From Kiritimatiellia bacterium (lineage in GTDB: Bacteria; Verrucomicrobiota; Kiritimatiellia; RFP12; UBA1067), in NCBI GenBank assembly GCA_028701555.1, contig JAQVQN010000100.1:1-7877 (forward strand): a DNA stretch of 7,877 bases. Reading direction: 5' to 3'. The notes below the pieces were generated by a model. That model had not been told where the DNA came from, ran no database searches, and saw only the letters and a program-made list of their open reading frames with translations. The position numbers and the translations under genes were made by a program. Positions 1 through 5,543 of this stretch are shown here, in pieces; within the stretch, counting starts at the first letter, position 1; every line of letters starts with the position of its first letter.

Positions 1-966
1 CCGAAGATACGGGAGATGCTGTTTCTTCGCGCCGTGGAACCAAGCTTCCGAACAAGCACACCCTCCGGCAAGATTAATTTCCTCTTTGATAATGTCGTTT
101 CCGGTCGCGACCGCCGCGTCCAAAAGGTCCCTGCGCCCCGTCACCTCGAAATATTCGAGCATCCCCTGATAGCAGCTCATCATCTCGTAGGCTTTCCAGC
201 GGTTGTGTTTCATCACGTATGCGCCATGGTTCTCCGGCTTGTTGCCATAACCGTTGCGGTCTGCGACGGAAACGCCTTTCAATGCGAGGTCGAGCAACCG
301 CGGGCCGTCTTCAGCTTCGGTCATGTCCTTGACGAGATAAGCCGCGAAATCGAGATACTTCTGGTCCTGAGTTCTTTTGTAAAGCCACATCACCGGCTCT
401 AGGATAGACGAACTCGCATAGCCGGACCAGTTGCCAGTCTGGTAAAGATGTTTGCCGCGCTTTCCTTCGGGCCCCAACTCGGCAATCACGTAGTCGCAAA
501 CCCTTTTGCACGCCTCTAGGACTTCCGGTGACTTCGTCGCATCGTAGTAGTGCATGAGCCCCATCATGGTGTATTTCATGCCCCAGACATCCCAACCCTC
601 GCCGCAACGCAATTCATCAGGATAGTTGCCAATGTATCCGTTCGCCTCCTGACTCGCGAGCATGCGTTCTATGCCGCGGTCAATCGCAACCCGCAGCTTC
701 TCTGATCCGCAATACGCGAGATATGGTACCGCCGAATGCATGTACTTGCCCCAAAACTCGGTCTGCCACCAGCCTTTCGTCTCTGTCTTCTCCAAAAACG
801 GTGCCGTTATGTAATCGACATCCGTTCCGATCACATGCTGTTCTATCATCGTATCCAGCCGTTCGCCAAGCTGCCCTTTGAGTTGCACGTCACCAATGCC
901 CTTCAACGAATCAGCGACTGCGGTAAACACACAAATCGCAGTAAAAATAAAAATGCTTTTTTTCAT
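1..966 (-). CDS. Secreted GH127/DUF1680-type glycoside hydrolase (beta-L-arabinofuranosidase-like), C-terminus beyond window
   Basis: The reading frame is open from the ATG at 966 down to position 1 with no stop, giving the first 322 residues. The N-terminus (MKK, a hydrophobic stretch, then AVADS) is a typical signal peptide with likely cleavage near residue 18, so the enzyme should be exported. The body resembles the N-terminal part of the alpha/alpha-barrel of GH127/DUF1680 proteins: GTDVDYITAPF (about 47-57), WWQTEFWGKYMHSA (about 66-79), a GYIGNY segment, WDVWGMKYTMMGLMHYYD, SSSILEPVMWLYKRT, and KAYEMMSCYQGMLEYF. It ends with EEINLAGG-CACSEAWF. Characterised family members cleave beta-L-arabinofuranosides using a zinc-bound cysteine nucleophile that would lie beyond the window. 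Glu307 in SEAWF may be the general acid by analogy; this is an inference. Codons 303 and 305 are extra cysteines beside it. There is no Shine-Dalgarno sequence before the ATG. The family call is fairly secure, the substrate is not. Confidence 0.8.
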   Translation of the reverse strand, partial: MKKSIFIFTAICVFTAVADSLKGIGDVQLKGQLGERLDTMIEQHVIGTDVDYITAPFLEKTETKGWWQTEFWGKYMHSAVPYLAYCGSEKLRVAIDRGIERMLASQEANGYIGNYPDELRCGEGWDVWGMKYTMMGLMHYYDATKSPEVLEACKRVCDYVIAELGPEGKRGKHLYQTGNWSGYASSSILEPVMWLYKRTQDQKYLDFAAYLVKDMTEAEDGPRLLDLALKGVSVADRNGYGNKPENHGAYVMKHNRWKAYEMMSCYQGMLEYFEVTGRRDLLDAAVATGNDIIKEEINLAGGCACSEAWFHGAKKQHLPYLR

Positions 967-973
967 GAGGCTT

Positions 974-979
974 ATTATA
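974..979 (-). promoter_or_regulatory. Candidate -10 box (TATAAT) just upstream of the GH127-like gene
   Basis: A perfect TATAAT on the minus strand ends only seven bases before the ATG at 966. If used, transcription would begin at or next to the start codon, giving a leaderless or nearly leaderless mRNA, which agrees with the missing Shine-Dalgarno. There is no good -35 box at 16-18 bases; the nearest, TTGTGG, is 21 bases away. The region is AT-rich, so chance occurrence is possible. Confidence 0.3.
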
Positions 980-1004
980 TCAACATACGCATTTGCATTT
1001 CCAC

Positions 1005-1020
1005 AAAATGATCTCATTTT
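1005..1020. promoter_or_regulatory. Perfect short dyad AAAATGA-TC-TCATTTT, possible operator
   Basis: Two 7-base arms are perfect reverse complements around a 2-base centre. The dyad lies about 40 bases upstream of the GH127-like start codon, in the divergent region shared with the antiporter gene. That position suits a regulator binding site for either promoter. No protein can be named, and AT-rich dyads of this length also arise by chance. Confidence 0.3.
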
Positions 1021-1110
1021 TTGCGCAAGTGCAAAAGAAACGCTAAATGGCGGTAACGACCTTCGTGTAGGCTTATTGAGAATGCAGCTTTGGTTTCTCT
1101 CAAGGCGAGC

Positions 1111-1139
1111 TTGTGCGGCGGCGGCGGCACTGTTAAGAT
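1111..1139 (+). promoter_or_regulatory. Weak sigma70-like promoter candidate for the antiporter gene
   Basis: TTGTGC (1111-1116) and TAAGAT (1134-1139) are separated by 17 bases, the optimal sigma70 spacing. They match the consensus at 3 and 4 of 6 positions. Transcription would start near 1146, leaving a leader of about 50 bases before the ATG at 1198. The spacer is a GCGGCGGCGGCGG run. The match is modest. Confidence 0.3.
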
Positions 1140-1184
1140 ATTGCACTGATTTGAAAAAAGGTTTGTGCCGACGGCTGAATTGAG

Positions 1185-1191
1185 AAGGGAG
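1185..1191 (+). promoter_or_regulatory. Ribosome binding site that selects the ATG at 1198
   Basis: AAGGGAG lies six bases before the ATG at 1198. An in-frame GTG at 1165 would add eleven residues (a mostly polar stretch), but it has a poorer, closer purine run before it. The 1198 start also puts a signal-like hydrophobic stretch right at the N-terminus, so it is preferred. Confidence 0.6.
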
Positions 1192-1197
1192 CTCTCT

Positions 1198-3882
1198 ATG
1201 CGTGGCAGGATGGCACCGGCCATATTTCTGGCTTTCTGCGCGGCTACGGCCTGCGCTGGTGAAAGCGGTAAAACCGCGTATTTGTCGATCATACCTTCCG
1301 CCCGCTTTATCCTCCAAGTAGGTGTGCTGGTTTTTGCAGCGAAAATGGGCGGGTGCCTCTTCAGCCGCTGGCGGTTGCCTCGCCTGTTGGGCGAACTTGC
1401 AGCAGGCGTGGTGATTGGCCCCCACTTGCTCGGCGGACTGGCCGTGCCGCTGTTCCCCGGCGGTCTGATGAGCGATGCCTTTGATTTTTTCGGAGCGCAA
1501 AGTCCTGTCGCTGGCATTGTGACCATCTCGCTCTTGGTCTTCTTTTTCCTGACGGGGCTGGATACGGACATCCGGCATTTACGACAAGCTCCAAAAGTCA
1601 GCATAGCAGTCAGTTTGGGAGGCTCATTGTTATGCTTTCTGTTCGCCCTCGCCATATTGGTGCGGGGTATTGGCCTGAACATTGCTCCGTCTTGGCACTG
1701 GCTCACCCCACAAGCCTTATTGGTAAGCACGGCTGTTTCAGTGACCTCTCTCGGCATGCTGGCCAAAATGTTGGCGGAAAGCCGGCGGTTGGAGTCACCT
1801 GCGGGCACGGTCGCGCTCACTTCCGCAACGGCCGACACGGCCGCAGGACTTTTTATGTTCACGGTCTTCTCTGGTATGCTGGCGGAGGCCGCCAGCGGCG
1901 CGGCCCTGACCGTGAGCTTGATGTTTGGCATGGCAATTCGCACCGTCATCGGGGTCGGTCTGGTTTTTTTGTGCGGATTCCCGATCGCCCGTTTCGTGAA
2001 TAATCTGGCATTGCGTGATAAAAACTTCACCAGTGCCTTCGCGGTCTCCGCTGCCTGCCTGCTGATTGCGGGCGGAGTGATGGGGATCATGGGTCTCTCG
2101 GTCATAACCGGCGCTTACGTGATGGGACTAGTCTTTTCGACCACCGACCTACGCCATGAGATACGCGAGCGCCTGGATTTTGTCAGCGTTGTGCTGATAC
2201 CTGCCTGTTTTACAGTGGCTGGCATGCAGATTGACCCGCGTGTCTTAGGTGACCCGGCAGTGCTTATCGGCGCGTTACTTTTCGTCGCAGGAACTGTGCT
2301 GTCCAAAGCCGCCGGCTGTGCATTGCCGGCCTTTGTCTCCGGACTGGACGCATTGGGATACCTGCGGGTGAGCTTGGCAACCTTGCCGCGTGGCGAAATC
2401 TCCATGTCCTTACTGGTGGCGGTTATGCTCATGACTCCATTGCCACCAGCTCTGCTCTTAAGCGCGGTGCTGCTGGTGGTTCTGACTTGCACGGCAGGAC
2501 CGACTTTAGCAGATCGAGGTTTCGCCAAAAACGGCTCTGGCACACGCCGGCCATTATCTGTCACGGACACGGTCAAGATCGCATTCCGCTTCCCCAGACA
2601 CCAAGCGGCACTGCTCATGACCAAACGCGCGGTTGAGATTTTTGAGGACGACGGTTTCTACGCGCAACGCCTGAACCGTTACCAGATACTCTACCGAATC
2701 AGCCGCGAGTCGCAGGTAATACACCTCAAAAGCCAAGAGGGCGAGGTGGTTTTTGAGTGCTCGGAACGCGAACGACCTTTGGTCAATGCGGTCATGATGG
2801 AACTTTCTTCAGGTTTGGAGCAGAGCCTCCGCGAGTTGCAAAAACCGTTTGATGACGTTTTGCTGCGTAAAAACATGCAGCAGTCCGAATCCGTCGTTGA
2901 TGCAGCACCTGCAATAGCAATCCTTAAAAACCGCTTCACGCGTGGCACCCTGAAACCACGATTGCTGGCCACAACTAAGCAAGGAGCCATCTCTGAACTG
3001 GTCTCATTGCTATATGACAACGGTTTGGTTATGGACCGCGAACGCGCAGTTCAGGCGGTATACGAACGTGAACAGGGGCTGTCCACAGGGCTTGAGTTCG
3101 GTGTCGCCATTCCGCATGCGCGCACCGACGCGGTGGCGCGGCTGGTATGCGCAATCGGACTTAAAAAAGAGGGTCTGAATTTCGACGCAGTCGACGGCTG
3201 TCCCACACGAATTGTGGTGCTGGTGCTGGCCCCAGATAACGCGGCCACGCCACAATTGCAATTGATCGCGCATTTGTGCCGGATGCTGGACGAGCGGGGC
3301 CGCGCCGCGCTGCTGGCCTGCGATACAGCGGATGACATGCTGGCGATGCTGACCGATGGCCACGGACAGCGTCTCGGCGGCGCAGCCAAACCACTAGGCA
3401 ACAGTAGAACCGTAACTAACTCTGTCACAGCTTCCCCTCTGGCGGTGTGCCTCCAATGGCCAAGTATCGCTCTGGACTTTGCACCGCCGGACCAGCGCCA
3501 GGCTTTGCCACTGCTGCTGGCCTTGTGTGCTCGTGCAGGAGCGGTCAGCAGTGCCGATGAAATCCGCGCGGCATTGCAGCGGCTGCCCGCGCCTAAACCT
3601 GAACCATTTACGGAAGATGCTGCCGTTTTCAGCATGGAAACCCGTCACGTGTACCGCGCGGTTATGGCAATCGGCATCAGTGCCGCAGGTGTCACTTGCG
3701 CTTGCGGCCAAGTCTGCAGAGTCTGCGCCCTGGTGCTATACCCCCCTTCCGCAGCGTCAGAAGCGCAGAATATCATTGCCGCCCTACGTCATTCGTTATC
3801 AAGACAGAACATGGCTAAATTGCTGGCTGCAAAGAGCAGTAAAGAGGCTCGCGATCTTTTGCTGTCACCAACTCAACCCTGA
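1198..3882 (+). CDS. CPA2-type cation:proton antiporter fused to two PTS EIIA-like (PtsN/fructose) domains, the second lacking the catalytic His
   Basis: The product has 894 residues. Residues 1-20 look like a signal or first membrane segment. Residues about 30-441 form a Na+/H+ (or K+/H+) exchanger membrane domain: LPRLLGELAAGVVIGP, LLVFFFLTGLDTD, the ion-site segment ATADTAAG with Asp213, GAYVMGLVFSTTDLRHEI, FTVAGMQID, and LPRGEISMSLL near the end. Residues about 445-578 form a soluble linker I cannot assign. Residues about 580-720 are a type-2 EIIA domain with the phospho-acceptor motif VAIPHAR (His640) and the preceding REQGLSTGLEFG signature. Residues about 750-890 are a second EIIA-like domain. 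It aligns without gaps around the active site, but Ser812 replaces the histidine and a CxCx3Cx2C cluster (834, 836, 840, 843) follows. EIIA domains accept phosphate from HPr or NPr, so transport may be tuned by PTS state; this is an inference. The gene stands alone, divergent from the hydrolase gene and followed by the E2 gene under its own promoter. The transported ion cannot be told. Confidence 0.88.
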   Translation: MRGRMAPAIFLAFCAATACAGESGKTAYLSIIPSARFILQVGVLVFAAKMGGCLFSRWRLPRLLGELAAGVVIGPHLLGGLAVPLFPGGLMSDAFDFFGAQSPVAGIVTISLLVFFFLTGLDTDIRHLRQAPKVSIAVSLGGSLLCFLFALAILVRGIGLNIAPSWHWLTPQALLVSTAVSVTSLGMLAKMLAESRRLESPAGTVALTSATADTAAGLFMFTVFSGMLAEAASGAALTVSLMFGMAIRTVIGVGLVFLCGFPIARFVNNLALRDKNFTSAFAVSAACLLIAGGVMGIMGLSVITGAYVMGLVFSTTDLRHEIRERLDFVSVVLIPACFTVAGMQIDPRVLGDPAVLIGALLFVAGTVLSKAAGCALPAFVSGLDALGYLRVSLATLPRGEISMSLLVAVMLMTPLPPALLLSAVLLVVLTCTAGPTLADRGFAKNGSGTRRPLSVTDTVKIAFRFPRHQAALLMTKRAVEIFEDDGFYAQRLNRYQILYRISRESQVIHLKSQEGEVVFECSERERPLVNAVMMELSSGLEQSLRELQKPFDDVLLRKNMQQSESVVDAAPAIAILKNRFTRGTLKPRLLATTKQGAISELVSLLYDNGLVMDRERAVQAVYEREQGLSTGLEFGVAIPHARTDAVARLVCAIGLKKEGLNFDAVDGCPTRIVVLVLAPDNAATPQLQLIAHLCRMLDERGRAALLACDTADDMLAMLTDGHGQRLGGAAKPLGNSRTVTNSVTASPLAVCLQWPSIALDFAPPDQRQALPLLLALCARAGAVSSADEIRAALQRLPAPKPEPFTEDAAVFSMETRHVYRAVMAIGISAAGVTCACGQVCRVCALVLYPPSAASEAQNIIAALRHSLSRQNMAKLLAAKSSKEARDLLLSPTQP

Positions 3883-3908
3883 CTTGGCACGACTCGACTG
3901 AACCCCGA

Positions 3909-3948
3909 GTGCATCGTACAGCATGCACACTTATGATTGATTTTTTTT
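3909..3948 (+). terminator. Possible weak rho-independent terminator after the antiporter gene
   Basis: GTGCAT (3909-3914) and ATGCAC (3923-3928) form a 6-bp stem with an 8-base loop, 26 bases after the stop codon. A run of eight T follows at 3941-3948. The T run begins 12 bases after the stem, farther than in classic terminators, and the stem is short, so the call is tentative. Confidence 0.3.
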
Positions 3949-3968
3949 GTTTTTGATCGTTTTTGCAA

Positions 3969-3997
3969 ATGACAATCCGCCCGCAGCGTGGTATATT
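3969..3997 (+). promoter_or_regulatory. Sigma70-like promoter for the pdhC-lpdA operon
   Basis: ATGACA (3969-3974) matches the -35 consensus at 5 of 6 positions. TATATT (3992-3997) matches the -10 consensus at 5 of 6. The spacer is exactly 17 bases. The predicted start near 4004 gives a leader of about 75 bases. This is the best promoter match in the window, and it indicates that the E2-E3 pair is transcribed separately from the antiporter gene. The leader includes a perfect 10-base palindrome, GAACTAGTTC, at 4052-4061. Confidence 0.55.
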
Positions 3998-4069
3998 TAT
4001 TACTTTCTTGGTTTCAAGCGCCCCTGCTTTGCCTTTACTCGGTTCGGGGCAGAACTAGTTCAAAACTTT

Positions 4070-4073
4070 GGAG
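4070..4073 (+). promoter_or_regulatory. Ribosome binding site that fixes the E2 start at 4079
   Basis: GGAG is placed five bases before the ATG at 4079. The following codons (MAQAVIFPKLGQTMEEG) are the canonical beginning of a lipoyl domain. The open frame extends upstream to a TTG at 3947, but that extension has no family similarity and overlaps the promoter, so it is not coding. Confidence 0.7.
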
Positions 4074-4078
4074 ACATT

Positions 4079-5479
4079 ATGGCTCAAGCAGTTATTTTTC
4101 CGAAACTTGGTCAGACCATGGAAGAGGGCGCCATTGTCAAATGGCTGAAAAAAGAGGGCGACTCTGTAGCCAAGGGTGACATTCTCTTTGAGATAGAAAC
4201 CGACAAGGCCAACCTTGAGGTCGAGAGCTTTTTCGAAGGCGTGCTTTTGAAGATTTATGTTCGCGAGGGTGTCACGGTTCCCGTGAACACTGTGGTGGGC
4301 TATGTCGGGTCCGCTGGTGAGAAGGTTCCGCCGCAACCGCCTCCGCCTGAGTCTGCGCCTGCCCAACCGCCTGCCCAACTGCCTGCCGCCGCAACACCCG
4401 CCGCACAGGCTCCAGCGCCAACATCGGCTGCCGCGCTAACCCAACCACAACCCAAGGTAGCACCAGCTCAACAGATGCCAAAACCTGTAACTGCGCCCGC
4501 AGTTGCGGCACTGCCTGCCGTTCCGGTTCCGGCCGCACGCCTGGTGATCTCTCCACGCGCGAAGGCGTTGTCCCGCGCCTGTAGCATCGATCCCTCGCGC
4601 ATAAAAGGCAGCGGGGCCAACGGCCGCATCGTCGAACAGGACGTGCGCTCCTATCTCGATGCGTCGGGCTATAACACCCTACGCATCGCGCCAGCCGCCA
4701 AACGTCTGGCTTCGCAGAACAGTATCGACATCCTTACTGTTCGCGGGTCAGGAGACGGAGGCCGGATCATGACCGAAGACATCAAACGCGCGATCCGACG
4801 CAAACCTGTAGCGCTCACTCGCATGCGTCAAGTCATCGCACGTCGATTGGTGGAGAGCAAACAGACCATCCCGCACTTCTATGTTACGGTCAAGGTTGAC
4901 ATCACGGATTTAATGGGATATCGCACAAACATCAAAGCCCAAGGCATAAACTACAGCGTCAATGACTTTGTGCTAGAGTCTGTGATCCTGTCGCTGCAAG
5001 AATTCCCAACAGTCAACTCCGTAACCGATGGCATCAACGTCTCGTGGCACGGAGATGTCGACCTTGGAATGGCTGTCAGCGTTGAGAACGGCCTGGTAGT
5101 GCCGGTCATACGTGCCGCGCAAACCCTTACAATGGCCGAGATGAAGGCGCAAACCAAAGTTTTGGCAGAGAAAGCACGCACCGGCAAACTCACACCGGAT
5201 GAGATGGTCGGCAGTTCTTTCACAGTCTCCAACATGGGCATGCTCAATGTCGACCAGTTCACCGCCATTATCAATCCTGGCGAGGCTGGAATACTTGCCG
5301 TTTCCAGCGCCCGGCAGACACCCGCTGTGATAAACGGTGAGATCAAGATCCGCACTCTGATGGCCATCACCCTCTCGGCCGACCACCGTATCGTGGACGG
5401 TGCTACTGGTGCGGCATTCGTTAACGCGATCAAGGACAAACTGGAAGACCTCAACCTCTGGAAATCCCTGATCGCCTGA
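4079..5479 (+). CDS. pdhC: Dihydrolipoamide acyltransferase (E2) of a 2-oxoacid (probably pyruvate) dehydrogenase complex, with two E3-binding domains
   Basis: The product has 466 residues and acts in the cytoplasm as the core of the complex. It accepts the acyl group on its lipoyl arm and transfers it to CoA. Residues 1-80 are a lipoyl domain with the lipoylated lysine in ETDKAN (Lys43). A proline/alanine-rich flexible linker follows to about 155. Residues about 157-193 (SPRAKAL...GSGANGRIVEQDV) and about 202-238 (APAAKRLA...GSGDGGRIMTEDI) are two peripheral-subunit-binding domains, where most E2 proteins have one. The catalytic domain runs from about 243, with SFTVSNMGM, FTAIINPGEAGILAV and the active-site motif DHRIVDG (His436, Asp440). 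A start at 4079 is supported by the Shine-Dalgarno and the lipoyl domain start. The E3 gene follows 64 bases downstream. No E1 gene is present, so the substrate is inferred from PDH-like sequence only; branched-chain or acetoin specificity is possible. Confidence 0.93.
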   Translation: MAQAVIFPKLGQTMEEGAIVKWLKKEGDSVAKGDILFEIETDKANLEVESFFEGVLLKIYVREGVTVPVNTVVGYVGSAGEKVPPQPPPPESAPAQPPAQLPAAATPAAQAPAPTSAAALTQPQPKVAPAQQMPKPVTAPAVAALPAVPVPAARLVISPRAKALSRACSIDPSRIKGSGANGRIVEQDVRSYLDASGYNTLRIAPAAKRLASQNSIDILTVRGSGDGGRIMTEDIKRAIRRKPVALTRMRQVIARRLVESKQTIPHFYVTVKVDITDLMGYRTNIKAQGINYSVNDFVLESVILSLQEFPTVNSVTDGINVSWHGDVDLGMAVSVENGLVVPVIRAAQTLTMAEMKAQTKVLAEKARTGKLTPDEMVGSSFTVSNMGMLNVDQFTAIINPGEAGILAVSSARQTPAVINGEIKIRTLMAITLSADHRIVDGATGAAFVNAIKDKLEDLNLWKSLIA

Positions 5480-5484
5480 CCCCC

Positions 5485-5543
5485 AACTCTTCAATTCTTA
5501 ACTCTTCTCTCTTAACTATTAACTTCTTAACTCTTAACTTCTT
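5485..5543. repeat. Array of 7-8 base units (AACTCTT-type) between the E2 and E3 genes
   Basis: Nearly all of the intergenic spacer divides into units that begin AA and end in TT or TTC: AACTCTTC, AATTCTT, a 14-base double unit, AACTATT, AACTTCTT, AACTCTT, AACTTCTT. The array starts five bases after the E2 stop and its last unit directly touches the ATG at 5544. On the plus strand it contains almost no G, so it supplies no Shine-Dalgarno. Arrays of this kind occur between genes in several bacterial phyla; their function is not established. Confidence 0.8.

Noticed and set aside
16..402. Plus-strand open frame of 128 codons at the left end
   Set aside because: It is antisense to the GH127-like gene, which has a signal peptide and family motifs in the other strand.
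1115..1127. GCGGCGGCGGCGG run as a functional microsatellite
   Set aside because: Only about four units in a GC-rich stretch, with no sign of a role beyond being promoter spacer sequence.
1165..1197. GTG-initiated N-terminal extension of the antiporter
   Set aside because: The ATG at 1198 has a better spaced Shine-Dalgarno and begins with a signal-like hydrophobic stretch; the 11 added residues are polar and unlike a membrane protein start.
1014..2105. Long minus-strand open frame of 363 codons
   Set aside because: It is antisense to the antiporter, whose membrane-domain motifs are unambiguous; the antisense product is low-complexity and basic with no recognisable domain.
3947..4078. TTG-initiated extension of the E2 gene by 44 residues
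   Set aside because: It overlaps the predicted promoter and leader, and the lipoyl domain begins exactly at the ATG at 4079 with its own GGAG.
5485..5543. CRISPR array
   Set aside because: Units are 7-8 bases with no spacers and no cas genes nearby; it is a simple tandem array.
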